DNA of 64,000 bases from an uncultured Lachnospiraceae bacterium (GTDB lineage Bacteria > Bacillota > Clostridia > Lachnospirales > Lachnospiraceae). A program made the position numbers and the translations under genes. The stretch spans positions 1 to 64,000 of the forward strand of contig CAMEJJ010000013.1 of assembly GCA_945919795.1 (NCBI GenBank), in the 5' to 3' direction. This document shows positions 36,305 through 45,742 of the stretch, piece by piece; within the stretch, counting starts at the first letter, position 1, and each line of letters begins with the position of its first letter. A model generated the notes under the pieces. It did not search any database. It was not told the DNA's origin and saw only the letters and a list, made by a program, of their open reading frames with translations.

Positions 36305-37636
36305 ATGGATGGTGTAGCAGTTTCAGTAATATTACCTTCTTTAAATGTTGCTCCTTATATTAGGGAATGCATGGAAAGCGTATTGAACCAAACATTAACA
36401 AATATTGAAATAATTTGTATAGATGCTGGTTCTACAGATGGGACGTGGGAGATTTTACAACAGTATTCTAATGAAGATGATCGAATTGTATTAGTTCATT
36501 CGGATATAAAAAGTTATGGGGCACAAGTAAATCAAGGTATAAAAATTTCTAAGGGAAAATATATAGCAATTCTTGAAACTGATGATTATATTAGAAGGGA
36601 TATGTATCAAATCTTATTTAATTTGGCAGAGCAAAAGTGTGTTGAGTATGTTAAAGGCGATTATACTAGATTTTGTACATTAAGAAGTGGGAATCGGATT
36701 TTTACAGATGCAAAACAATTTGGAAAAGATGAGAAACTTTATAATACGATAATAAATCCGCACAAACAAGACTATCTGTATAAATCTGACTTTAATATAT
36801 GGAGAGGAATTTATCTTGCAACATTTATAAAAGATAATAGAATATTTTTGACGGAGTCTTTGGGAGCTGCATATCAGGATATTGGTTTTATGGAGCAAGT
36901 GCTTATGCATGCAAAAACAGCCTGCTATATAGATGAATGTCTGTATTTTTATAGGACGGACAGGGATGATGCTTCAACTTATTCGTTAAATGCATTGCGC
37001 AACACTTATGTGGAATTTAAATCTTTTTTTGAAAACAAAGTAAATTCATCATTAAAGGTATATAAAAGAGGATACTATCTTCATTTTGTTACATCATTTT
37101 TGACAGAGTATAAAAAAATACTTATAAAGACAAAATTTGATTATACAGCACCTGAAATCGCAAATTATTATCCGTGGTTTAGGGATCAACTAAAAAATGC
37201 TTTGAGCAGTGGTTTCATTTCCCGAAGAGATTTTAGTGGGGATAGTTATGAGAAACTAGACCTTCTTCTTAGTAGTCCCTCAATCTTTGTAGATGAGATA
37301 AAGAATGAGCAAAAAAACAAAGAGGATTTTTTTGAAAGATTGAGATCAAATGAGACAACAGAGGTTGTTATTTTTGGAGCAGGTTATTGGGGAAAGGAAA
37401 TTTTGAAGCGTTTAGATGTATTCCAAAGTGTTCATGTTGTTGCATTTGCGGATAATGATAAAAATAAGATAGGTTCTAAGATTGCGGGAATTCAGGTAGA
37501 TAGGCTTGATGAATGCATTAGACACTTCCCAGAGGCGATTTTTATTATAACCAACGAAAGTCATTATATTGAAATGAAGAAACAGTTTGTTCAAGAAGGC
37601 GGAGATTCTGACAAGGTGATTTGCTTTTGGGAATAA
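36305..37636 (+). CDS. glycosyltransferase family 2 with C-terminal Rossmann-like domain
   Basis: The 443-residue protein opens VSVILPSLNVAPYIRECMES and has IICIDAGSTDGTWEIL and YIAILETDDYIRRDMYQ, the GT2 nucleotide and metal motifs. From residue 353 a Rossmann-like domain begins with VVIFGAGYWGKEILKRLDVF and continues with FADNDKNKIG. GGGAGAG is the ribosome site. The bipartite plan is the same as in the upstream glycosyltransferase. The acceptor is unknown; a surface or flagellar glycan is inferred from context. Confidence 0.88.
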   Translation: MDGVAVSVILPSLNVAPYIRECMESVLNQTLTNIEIICIDAGSTDGTWEILQQYSNEDDRIVLVHSDIKSYGAQVNQGIKISKGKYIAILETDDYIRRDMYQILFNLAEQKCVEYVKGDYTRFCTLRSGNRIFTDAKQFGKDEKLYNTIINPHKQDYLYKSDFNIWRGIYLATFIKDNRIFLTESLGAAYQDIGFMEQVLMHAKTACYIDECLYFYRTDRDDASTYSLNALRNTYVEFKSFFENKVNSSLKVYKRGYYLHFVTSFLTEYKKILIKTKFDYTAPEIANYYPWFRDQLKNALSSGFISRRDFSGDSYEKLDLLLSSPSIFVDEIKNEQKNKEDFFERLRSNETTEVVIFGAGYWGKEILKRLDVFQSVHVVAFADNDKNKIGSKIAGIQVDRLDECIRHFPEAIFIITNESHYIEMKKQFVQEGGDSDKVICFWE

Positions 37637-37661
37637 GTATTAAGATGGGAAATATAGATGG

Positions 37662-39065
37662 ATGAAAAAGATAATTTTTTGGGGAACAGGCAATATGGGG
37701 AAACTCATGTTGCTTTTTTGGAAAAAACAGGGATATTCTCCTGATTTCTTTTGCTCTAACGATGAGACTATGTGGGGAAAAGAAATTGACGGAGTTCCAA
37801 TAATAGCACCTGAAGAAATAAAACAATATGATAAAGTGGATATATATATAACATGCTATGCTATAAAAGAAATAAAGAGACAGTTGTTTCAAATGGGGGT
37901 ATCATCAGAAAATATAGTAATGGCGGTGAATATGTATTCTCGTGATTTAATTTTTCATATAGCAGATGAACTTTATAAAAATTATGAAATTGCAGAAAAA
38001 AATAGAACGCAAGGATGTTATATTGATTTAAATTGTGGAATGGTATTAGGAGGCGTTGAAAGGTGGTGTTATACAATTGCTGATGATTTCAAAAAGAATG
38101 GCATAAATGGAGTGTACATTGTTCCCGACGAGAGACCTATGAAAATTGTGAATGCTACATATAATATGATTCGTCCTTCTGAGAAAGCGGAAAAGTGTTT
38201 AATTAATGAATGCATGAAAATCTTTTTACGGGGAGAGTTTTCTACCATAATTTGCAATTTTCCCTTTGAAATATTTGTTGCAGCATGTTTGGCAAAAAGA
38301 AAGTGTGGTAACAAGATAAAATTGATAGCAGTTATACATAATGATGAAAAAATATATTATGATGTATACTGCAAATTTGAGAAAGAGATAGATCTTTGTC
38401 TTGTGATAAGTAATAAGATTATGGAAACAATGATTGATAAAGGGTTTCCTAGTAAAAAATTGCAAATGCTTTATTGGAATATTCCATTGGAAAAAGTTAG
38501 TAATAGATGCTATAGTTCGGCAAATGCTCCAATCAGATTAGGGTACGCAGGAAGAATTACGTTGCTACAAAAGAGAATAGATTTGCTCCTTGAACTGGCT
38601 ATAAAATTAAAGCAAAGAAAAATTAATTTTAGACTTGATATTGCAGGTCGAGGTGACTATGAAGAAGAATTGAAGATGCAGCTAGATGTTAATGATTTAA
38701 CGGAAAATGTTCGATTGTGGGGATATGTTAAACATGAGGAGATTTATGATTTTTGGAGAAAACAGGATATATGTATAAGTTGTTCTGATTATGAAGGACA
38801 TAGCATTTCGCAATCAGAGGCAATGGCTTGTGGAGCGGTTCCGGTTATTATGAATACATCTGGAGCAGAAGATGATGTGAAGCAAGGGATAAATGGTTTT
38901 ATTGTGGAATCGGGAAATGTAGATTCTATGGTGGATGTTATTGAAGAGATTTCAGAGAAACGTCATCTTCTTAAAAAAATGGGGGATGAATGTATAAATA
39001 TAATAAATAGAAGAAATGAGCAAATGACATTTTCCGAATATTGGGAACCAGTGTTGGAAGTTTAG
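37662..39065 (+). CDS. glycosyltransferase family 4 with N-terminal Rossmann-like domain
   Basis: The first 65 residues hold the shared small domain (KIIFWGTGNMGKLMLLFWKK then IDGVPIIAPEEI). Residues from about 110 form a GT-B glycosyltransferase: GMVLGGVERWCYTIADDF at the N-terminal subdomain, RLGYAGRITLLQKRIDLLLE and the donor-binding DYEGHSISQSEAMACGAVPV (E-x7-E). At 467 residues the length suits the fusion. It retains sugar with a retaining GT4 mechanism. The gene follows its neighbour by 25 bases, and the next starts 10 bases after it. Confidence 0.88.
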   Translation: MKKIIFWGTGNMGKLMLLFWKKQGYSPDFFCSNDETMWGKEIDGVPIIAPEEIKQYDKVDIYITCYAIKEIKRQLFQMGVSSENIVMAVNMYSRDLIFHIADELYKNYEIAEKNRTQGCYIDLNCGMVLGGVERWCYTIADDFKKNGINGVYIVPDERPMKIVNATYNMIRPSEKAEKCLINECMKIFLRGEFSTIICNFPFEIFVAACLAKRKCGNKIKLIAVIHNDEKIYYDVYCKFEKEIDLCLVISNKIMETMIDKGFPSKKLQMLYWNIPLEKVSNRCYSSANAPIRLGYAGRITLLQKRIDLLLELAIKLKQRKINFRLDIAGRGDYEEELKMQLDVNDLTENVRLWGYVKHEEIYDFWRKQDICISCSDYEGHSISQSEAMACGAVPVIMNTSGAEDDVKQGINGFIVESGNVDSMVDVIEEISEKRHLLKKMGDECINIINRRNEQMTFSEYWEPVLEV

Positions 39066-39075
39066 AGGTATATAA

Positions 39076-41214
39076 ATGTATAATCAGGATGAATATATAT
39101 ATAACGAATTTATTAATAATTTTAGTGATACTAAAGAACCTATGGCTATATATGGGATAGGTATTGCTACCAGAAATCTAGTTAGTAGAATACCAGAATA
39201 TAATATTGTTGGATTAATGGACGGAAAGAGAAAGACTGGTACAATTTGGGACAAAGCAATAATAGATACCTGCGATGTTGTTGAGTTGGGAGTAAAGAAA
39301 ATAGTAATTATTGCACGACCGGCAGTTATAGGTGTGATATATCATAGGATTTCTTCTTTCGCGAAAGAAAATCATATTTTAGTTATGGATGTTCACGGAA
39401 GAGATTTATCAGAAGAGTTTAAACTAAGAGAATATGATATACCCTATTATCATAAAAGTTGGAATGATTTGAAAGCAGAATGTGACAAACACGCAATTGT
39501 CACTTTTGATATTTTTGATACGCTTCTGGTTCGTAAAACTATGCAACCAAAGGATGTTTTTGACTTAGTAGAACGGAAAATGAAAAAAGAAGATTCATAT
39601 ATCGAATTATTTTCTGAGATAAGAAAAAGAGCAGAGGAAAGCTGGTATGATAGAGATGTTAATCCAACAATATATCAAATTTATGATGAAATACAAAGGT
39701 TAACAGGGATAAGCGATAGGACAAAAGAACAATATCTGAAAATGGAATTAGATACGGAATTTCAAGTGATTGAACCTAGAAAAAGTATGTTGAAATTCTA
39801 TAATTCGATCAAAGGAAATAAAGAGATTTATTTGATTTCAGATATGTATTTACCCAAGTCTTTTTTGGATGAGATTTTGAAAGAATGTGGATATGAAGGT
39901 TATGTGGATATTTATGTTTCCTGTGAATACAATTGTTCGAAACAAAATGGACTGTTTCAAGAGTTTTTAAAGGTTGATCCAATGAGAAAAGATGCTATAC
40001 ATATTGGTGATAATTCCGTGGCAGATGGAGAATGCGCTCGTAATGCAGGAATTGAAACCTTTGAGATTATGAGTGAGAAGGAGATGCTTGAAAACTCTGT
40101 TTATAATGTTGTCTTAGAAAAAGAATGTACATTAATGGATCGTATTGCGATAGGACTCTTTTGTTGGAAGGCATTTGATGATCCTTTTACTTTCTGTGGT
40201 ACAAAAGGAAAACTTAAACTTGATAATCATAAAAAAATTGCATATTTATTTGTTGCGCCCGAAATTCTTTATTTTGTTTGTTGGTTAATGAAGAGTATTA
40301 TTACACAAGGATGTAACTACGTTCTATATCCATCTAGAGATGCTTACATTCTTGAAAAAATTTGCAACATAGTTAAAGAAGAGCAGAAATCAGATCTATA
40401 TCCAGATGGAAAATATATTTATACATCTCGTCGATCTATGTTTGCTGCATCAGTTTTTGATAAAAAAGATATTGACTATGTTTCTACATTTGAATACTAT
40501 GGGTCGATGAACGAATTGTTTGAAGAACGTTTTAATTTAAAAATTGATGAAATAAAAAATGAAGCATTAAATGATGAAAAGATACAAGAGATAGTCTCAA
40601 AGTATAAAGAAGATATATTATCTATTTGTCAAAAAGAAAGAACAAATTACCGTAAATATCTTAAAGAAATTGGAGTGCTTCAGTATAAACATTTGGCTTT
40701 TATAGATTTTGTTGCTGCGGGAACGATTCAAAATGGACTGAGAAAGATTATACCAGAAAATGATTTAGTAGGATTTTATTTTTTGAAACGAAATACGGGT
40801 AATGATGAATTGGAGAATGAATTAAAAGTAAAATCATTTTATGAACCGTTGGGAGATTTTCAATTAGAGGCAAATATTTATAGATTCTATCTATTTTTTG
40901 AAATGATACTGACGTCGCCGGAACCAACATTTAACTGTATAGAAGACAATGGGAAACCTTGTTTCGAAGAGGAAGTGAGGGACAATCTTCATATGAAAGT
41001 CGTTGGGGAAATGCAAGGAGAGATTATGACGTATGCGAGAGATATTTCTGCTATTTGTCCTGAGCTTTTAGATGAAGAGGTGAATAGGGATTTTTCGGAT
41101 CAATTAGTAGGATTTATGGGAAAGGAATTTTCAGAAATTGCAAGTGAAGAGGTCATTTCTCTTGTATTAACAGATAAATTTCTTTCGACAAAACATAATA
41201 TTTTTGACAGATGA
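39076..41214 (+). CDS. large HAD-fold protein with N-terminal Rossmann-like domain
   Basis: The 712-residue protein starts with the shared Rossmann-like domain (PMAIYGIGIATRNLVSRIPE). From residue 137 a HAD hydrolase is visible: IVTFDIFDTLLVR holds the DxD nucleophile, YLISDMYLPKSFLDEILKEC the second motif, and AIHIGDNSVADGECARNAGI the acidic metal loop. About 330 further residues (from residue 380, YVLYPSRDAYILEKICNIV onward) have no assigned family. HAD proteins with DIFDTLL are frequent in glycan loci, where they remove phosphate from sugar intermediates. The substrate is unknown. GAGGT gives the ribosome site. Confidence 0.78.
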   Translation: MYNQDEYIYNEFINNFSDTKEPMAIYGIGIATRNLVSRIPEYNIVGLMDGKRKTGTIWDKAIIDTCDVVELGVKKIVIIARPAVIGVIYHRISSFAKENHILVMDVHGRDLSEEFKLREYDIPYYHKSWNDLKAECDKHAIVTFDIFDTLLVRKTMQPKDVFDLVERKMKKEDSYIELFSEIRKRAEESWYDRDVNPTIYQIYDEIQRLTGISDRTKEQYLKMELDTEFQVIEPRKSMLKFYNSIKGNKEIYLISDMYLPKSFLDEILKECGYEGYVDIYVSCEYNCSKQNGLFQEFLKVDPMRKDAIHIGDNSVADGECARNAGIETFEIMSEKEMLENSVYNVVLEKECTLMDRIAIGLFCWKAFDDPFTFCGTKGKLKLDNHKKIAYLFVAPEILYFVCWLMKSIITQGCNYVLYPSRDAYILEKICNIVKEEQKSDLYPDGKYIYTSRRSMFAASVFDKKDIDYVSTFEYYGSMNELFEERFNLKIDEIKNEALNDEKIQEIVSKYKEDILSICQKERTNYRKYLKEIGVLQYKHLAFIDFVAAGTIQNGLRKIIPENDLVGFYFLKRNTGNDELENELKVKSFYEPLGDFQLEANIYRFYLFFEMILTSPEPTFNCIEDNGKPCFEEEVRDNLHMKVVGEMQGEIMTYARDISAICPELLDEEVNRDFSDQLVGFMGKEFSEIASEEVISLVLTDKFLSTKHNIFDR

Positions 41215-41511
41215 AATTAGAAATAGTGCTAGTATGAGTGAGCGGAAAATGAATTACGAAAAGTAACTGACCAGGGTACATTTGTGCTTTGTTTACTCAA
41301 AATAAACGTCACCCTTTTTCTGACCATTGACAGGAAGGCCAGAAAAAGTCGTTGGCGATATGCAGGATTTTAGTGTTTCGGTCGTATGTTTCCTGCGCAA
41401 TGCTTCCCTTTGCGGTAGAAATTATAATGTTCAACATCATATCAAGGGGAAAACACACTCTGCCATTGAATTTAGAGATAGTAAATTATGAGGAAAAAAT
41501 AATGGCGTCAG
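41215..41511. other. intergenic DNA between convergent genes, decayed
   Basis: The stretch has no supported gene. CTTTTTCTG and CAGAAAAAG (about 41312-41348) form a 9-bp inverted repeat without a T run. Base composition differs from the AT-rich genes to the left, and short open pieces look like remains of a former gene or insertion element that I could not identify. Confidence 0.35.
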
Positions 41512-42573
41512 TTATGAAACTACAGCGTATAAAACGGTCTCTGCAACTGAATTAGAGTGGTGCCGAATGTATAATTTATATTCCGGTACAAGTGATTTAA
41601 TAAGTAAGGGAATCTCGGTCATGTCTTTTGGCTTATGATAAATGCAGATGGCCAACTTGGGCTTGCATCTTTGAATAGTTTGTCTAGCGCCTTTTAGAGA
41701 TTCTAATTCTGCACCTTCAACGTCCATTTTGATGAAAGTGACCCGATCCTGTGGATCAATGGTTTCGTCAATGGAAATGGTTTCTATGCTAACTTGACCA
41801 TCATCAGTAATACGTGAAGAACCATCGGAAGATGCCATAAAGGATAATGTGGCTTTTTGACTCCAGGTTCCGTAAGGAAAGACTTTTACGATGGTTTTTG
41901 GTAATTGCGCTGCATTTTGCAGACATTGTTGATAGTTTTGTGGGTCGGGCTCATAAGCATATACCTTCTGTAGGTTGGGACAATTTTTGCTCAAAAGTAT
42001 GGAAGTTCCTAAATTAAGGCATCCAGCATCTACAAATATTTCATTTTCTTCATAATGAATAAAGTCAGGATTAAAGTATTGTCCAGGATCAATCGTAATC
42101 ATACATTCATCAAGACTAAAAATACGGTTTTGGTCTACGTTGTTTTTGGAGAGAAACTGACGGATGGAAGAAAGGCCTCTGCGGGTACTGATTACAATGC
42201 TGACATTCTTATTCTGAACCAATTCTTCAGGACTGATAACAGGATAACCGTGAATTCCGTTTTTTTGTTTGTTGGTATCTCTGTCACAAAATCCAATAAA
42301 TCGCCTGTCGTGTTCAAAGTAGTGTAGCTTTTCGATGCCATCACTGCCTGCACCATATAAGATGACAGGATGGTCTTGTGGAAGTGAAGAAATAAGATTC
42401 AAGGTTTTTTTGTGTTGTTCTTCTACCAGTTCGGGGACAGATTTGTCGATGATGCGCTTTAGGTAGACAAAATCCTCTGTGATCAAATAGTTTAACCGAT
42501 TCATGTAAATAAATCTGGATTCTTCATCTTCTAGTAATTGATAAACATTGTGAGCTGCTTGCAGGAAATGCAT
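41512..42573 (-). CDS. FkbM family methyltransferase with N-terminal Rossmann-like domain
   Basis: The 353-residue protein carries the shared small domain at residues 67-120 (HPVILYGAGSDGIEKLHYF then IHGYPVISPEEL). The FkbM methyltransferase follows: EIFVDAGCLNLGTSILLSKN binds SAM, VYAYEPDPQNYQQC follows, and VTFIKMDVEGAELESLKGA is the family signature. It would methylate an oxygen on a sugar or side chain. It lies on the minus strand between two plus-strand glycan genes. AAGGAT is the ribosome site. Confidence 0.87.
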   Translation of the reverse strand: MHFLQAAHNVYQLLEDEESRFIYMNRLNYLITEDFVYLKRIIDKSVPELVEEQHKKTLNLISSLPQDHPVILYGAGSDGIEKLHYFEHDRRFIGFCDRDTNKQKNGIHGYPVISPEELVQNKNVSIVISTRRGLSSIRQFLSKNNVDQNRIFSLDECMITIDPGQYFNPDFIHYEENEIFVDAGCLNLGTSILLSKNCPNLQKVYAYEPDPQNYQQCLQNAAQLPKTIVKVFPYGTWSQKATLSFMASSDGSSRITDDGQVSIETISIDETIDPQDRVTFIKMDVEGAELESLKGARQTIQRCKPKLAICIYHKPKDMTEIPLLIKSLVPEYKLYIRHHSNSVAETVLYAVVS

Positions 42574-42674
42574 ATTATATATCCTTTCTATAGAAACGAA
42601 AATAGAATGCGAAGGTTCATTTTTGTGAAAAGTCTATCATAATTTATTTGGAGATTCAAGTAATCCAGTTATTA

Positions 42675-42989
42675 TCATAATTTCACGATTTCTAAATCAT
42701 ACCCCAGTGCGTTTAGCAAGCTGCAAAAAAATTTCAATGATGGGCTATTTCCCTTTTTTTCAAGCCGGGAAATAGCCTGTTGTTTATTACCGGTAAGATT
42801 TGCCAGTTCGCTTTGTGAGATTTTTTGATTTTTTCTTATGGAAACAAGTTCGTCAATGAGTATTTTTTCTCGATTTTCAGCATAAAGAGTTGGTGCAGGC
42901 ATATTGGGGCGTTGAGATAAAGGAACTTGCTTTTTTTCTATTTCAATTGCTTCCAATAATCCTTTTTCTAAATTCTCGTAGAGACTCAT
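42675..42989 (-). CDS. XRE-type antitoxin, HigA-like
   Basis: The 104-residue protein has a helix-turn-helix in its C-terminal half: IRKNQKISQSELANLTGNKQ followed by AISRLEKKGNSPSLKFFCSL. The N-terminal half is charged and probably flexible. It follows a degenerate RelE-type toxin gene by two bases, the gene order toxin then antitoxin of HigBA. It would bind the promoter of its own operon. AAGGAGG supports the start. Because the partner looks inactive, it may now act only as a repressor. Confidence 0.8.
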   Translation of the reverse strand: MSLYENLEKGLLEAIEIEKKQVPLSQRPNMPAPTLYAENREKILIDELVSIRKNQKISQSELANLTGNKQQAISRLEKKGNSPSLKFFCSLLNALGYDLEIVKL

Positions 42990-42991
42990 GG

Positions 42992-43204
42992 CTATTCCTC
43001 CTTCAAAATTTGAACTAACTTTTTAAGCATTTTATCTTCAACAGGAATCCTGATTTTTCTTAGTCTACCGGTACCGGAAATAGTATCTCCTGTCTTGGGA
43101 TTTTTTAATAAAATATTTTCTAACATACATAAATCATCATCGGATAATCCGAGAGCATGCCATTTTGCTGTGAAAGAGGGGACTTCTTTAAAGGTTCTGT
43201 TCAT
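42992..43204 (-). pseudogene. RelE/HigB-family toxin with internal deletion
   Basis: The 70-residue frame matches a RelE-type toxin at both ends: FKEVPSFTAKWHALGLSDDD and GTGRLRKIRIPVED, then the terminal helix KMLKKLVQILKEE. Family members have about 105-115 residues. About 40 residues between the RKIRIP strand and the last helix are missing without loss of frame, including the later strands that carry the catalytic residues. The toxin is therefore probably inactive, although the gene keeps its ribosome site and overlaps in operon form with the antitoxin. Confidence 0.6.
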
Positions 43205-43426
43205 TGTTATATTATCCTTTTTTTAGAATACAACAAATTTGATGTAATTTCAAGCGATATAACATCATAATTAAAATTTTTTGAATTTTACCAGTTGAAA
43301 AAATGACCGAATGGTCAGAAGTTAAGAAAATATAGAATTTTCAGATAAATACATTATAGTGTAGAGATGTTTGGATTTCAAGAAAAATAAATTGTTTTTC
43401 AGTAATTAAAATGGTAGCATTAGTAT
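43205..43426. promoter_or_regulatory. divergent promoter region
   Basis: This 222-base AT-rich stretch separates the minus-strand toxin-antitoxin operon from the plus-strand DUF4422 gene and must hold promoters for both. TTTTTAGAATAC and AATTTTTTGAATTTTACC are present, but no box is clear enough to name. Confidence 0.4.
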
Positions 43427-44560
43427 ATGAGCAATATTATTTCATTTTTGAATCAGATAAACAGCATATATATTTTTGGTGCACACTCCAGAGCAAAAAC
43501 TTTGATGGGATATGTGACAGAGTTATTTCCTGATTTAATAATCAGAGGTTTTTTGACAGATAATGAGGAAAAAAATGATGATCAGATTGAAAATATTTCT
43601 GTTCTTCATATGAGTGGAAGTTTGAAACTTGATAAATCGTCACCGGTGCTCCTTGCCACAAAGGGGATTTTTCATGAGCAGATTATTAAAAGATTACAAG
43701 ATTATGGATTTTCTTCCATTCTGCCCATAACTGTAGATGTGGACAATTGTCTGCGCAATGCTTATGTCAGTAAGGTCTATGCAAAGCAGGGCAGAGAGTT
43801 TATAAAGTTAGAACATTTTCAGAATGATAGGGATCATAATGAAGTTATAGAGAAAACGGATAATGAAAATCTCAATATCTGTGTATGTGTGGCAAAATCC
43901 ATTTATGACAGAGAATTGGATACACCCTATATTTATCCCGATTACGAAAATCCAATTCAGGTCGGCGCAGCACTTACGAATGAGCGGTTAAAGGATATAG
44001 AGTGGATTGACAGTACAGGGGATAACATTTCTGAAAGAAATCGCCAGTATAGTGAGTTGACCGGATTATACTGGATGTGGAAAAACCGTCATTACGATAT
44101 AGCCGGACTGGTGCATTATCGAAGACATTTTATTTTGCCTCCTGACTGGTTGGATATTATGGTGCAGAATAAAGTGGATGTTATTGTACCGGTTCCCACC
44201 TATGTATACCCAAATATTGATGCAAACTATCGTGAACGGCATATTCCTGAGGATTGGGATTTCTTGCTTCATTATTTAAAAGAAATGGATAGGGATACAT
44301 ATGAGACTGCTCTAGAGGTTTTTGATGGTAGTTTGTATCTTCCGTGCAATATGTTTATTGCAAAATGGGAAGTGCTGGATGACTTGTGTTCATGGATGTT
44401 TCCGATTCTGGACGCGGTTACCAAAAACGGTGGAACAAAAGAAGATGTTTATATGAACCGTTATGCGGGATTTGTGTCGGAACGTTTGATTACCTTATTT
44501 TTTACTTTGCATCGTGACAAATATAAAATAGTTTATGTGGATCGTATTTTCTTAAAATAA
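43427..44560 (+). CDS. DUF4422 glycosyltransferase-like protein with N-terminal Rossmann-like domain
   Basis: The 377-residue protein begins with the small domain shared with neighbours (SIYIFGAHSRAKTLMGYV). Residues 140-377 match DUF4422: GAALTNERLKDIEWIDSTGD, ELTGLYWMWKN, GLVHYRRHFILP and CNMFIAKWEVLDDLCSWMFP. DUF4422 proteins are taken as glycosyltransferases of capsule and O-antigen loci, with GT32/GT6-like relations. The ribosome site is weak. It opens the plus-strand group that leads to the epimerase and the two cytidylyltransferases. Confidence 0.82.
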   Translation: MSNIISFLNQINSIYIFGAHSRAKTLMGYVTELFPDLIIRGFLTDNEEKNDDQIENISVLHMSGSLKLDKSSPVLLATKGIFHEQIIKRLQDYGFSSILPITVDVDNCLRNAYVSKVYAKQGREFIKLEHFQNDRDHNEVIEKTDNENLNICVCVAKSIYDRELDTPYIYPDYENPIQVGAALTNERLKDIEWIDSTGDNISERNRQYSELTGLYWMWKNRHYDIAGLVHYRRHFILPPDWLDIMVQNKVDVIVPVPTYVYPNIDANYRERHIPEDWDFLLHYLKEMDRDTYETALEVFDGSLYLPCNMFIAKWEVLDDLCSWMFPILDAVTKNGGTKEDVYMNRYAGFVSERLITLFFTLHRDKYKIVYVDRIFLK

Positions 44561-44660
44561 GAGATTATATATTATAAAGATAATACCGGGATGAAAATGG
44601 TAAGAACTGTAAAAAACATTTTGAATTGATGTATTGAGACGAGGCTTTGAGAGGAATAAT

Positions 44661-45707
44661 ATGAATTTATATTTAAAGCAGATAGAGGAAATTGCAAAAA
44701 CTGACCTTCTCTGGGAAAAACTTTCGGGAAGAACATTGTTGTTATCCGGGGCAACCGGGATGATTGGTAAATGTCTTGTTGATATTCTGATGAAGCATAA
44801 TGACGGACAGAAGGATCCGATAAAAGCTGTCAGAGTGATTGCTCTGAGCCGTAATGAGCAAAGGGCGAAAGAAAGATTCGGAGAGTATTGGGACAGAGAT
44901 GATTTTCAATATGTTGCCTGTGATGTCAATAAAGACATTCCCGAATTTGGAACTGTTGATTTTGTAGTTCATGCAGCCAGTAATACACATCCACTGCAAT
45001 ACGCCAATGATTCCATCGGAACTATTGCTTCTAATATTATCGGAACAAAAAACTTGCTGGATTATGCTACAGAACATGGAACGAAGCGGTTTTGTTTTGT
45101 CTCCTCGGTGGAAGTATATGGCGAGAATCGTGGCGATGTAGAAAAATTTGATGAAAGTTATCTGGGCTATATTGACTGCAATACATTAAGGGCAGGATAT
45201 CCTGAGAGCAAACGATTGGGAGAAACCCTCTGCAATGCCTATTTTCAAACCTATGGATTGGATTTTGTCATACCAAGGCTTAGTAGAGTTTATGGCCCGA
45301 CAATGTTGCAGTCTGATTCCAAGGCAATTTCCCAGTTTATTAAAAGGGCGGCGGACGGTGAAGATATTGTCTTAAAGAGCGAAGGAAACCAGAAATATTC
45401 ATATTCTTTTGTGACGGATGCGGTAGCGGGTATTTTATATACTTTGTTATTGGGAGAATGCGGACAGGCCTATAATATTGCGGATAAAAAATCCGATATA
45501 ACATTAAAGGATCTGGCAGGATATCTGGCGCATATTGCTGGGACGAAGGTCGTTTTTGAGTTGCCAGATGAGAGTGAGAGAAGGGGATACTCGACTGCTA
45601 CAAAGGCAATGCTTTGTGCCGATAAGCTGGAGCAGCTTGGCTGGAGAGCCAATGTACATATGGAAGCCGGACTTGCAGAGACTGTTGCTTCAATGAAAAA
45701 TGTGTAA
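44661..45707 (+). CDS. NAD-dependent epimerase/dehydratase (extended SDR)
   Basis: The start is placed at 44661, after GAGAGGAATAAT, giving 348 residues. The extended SDR pattern is present: LLLSGATGMIGKCLVDIL binds NAD, FVVHAASNTHP follows, then the serine region FCFVSSVEVYG and Y-x3-K as YPESK. The C terminus (NIADKKSDITLKDLAGYL) is the substrate domain. Members next to IspD/TarI-like proteins occur in surface loci and would act on a nucleotide-linked sugar or alditol. It precedes two cytidylyltransferase genes by 35 bases and probably shares their product. Confidence 0.86.
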   Translation: MNLYLKQIEEIAKTDLLWEKLSGRTLLLSGATGMIGKCLVDILMKHNDGQKDPIKAVRVIALSRNEQRAKERFGEYWDRDDFQYVACDVNKDIPEFGTVDFVVHAASNTHPLQYANDSIGTIASNIIGTKNLLDYATEHGTKRFCFVSSVEVYGENRGDVEKFDESYLGYIDCNTLRAGYPESKRLGETLCNAYFQTYGLDFVIPRLSRVYGPTMLQSDSKAISQFIKRAADGEDIVLKSEGNQKYSYSFVTDAVAGILYTLLLGECGQAYNIADKKSDITLKDLAGYLAHIAGTKVVFELPDESERRGYSTATKAMLCADKLEQLGWRANVHMEAGLAETVASMKNV

Positions 45708-45742
45708 ATTCTGGAGGATGTACGACAGAGAAAAGAGGGAAT

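Noticed and set aside
41352-41555. 67-residue plus-strand open frame between the HAD and FkbM genes
   Set aside because: It overlaps the end of the FkbM gene in antisense, lacks a ribosome site and shows no family features.
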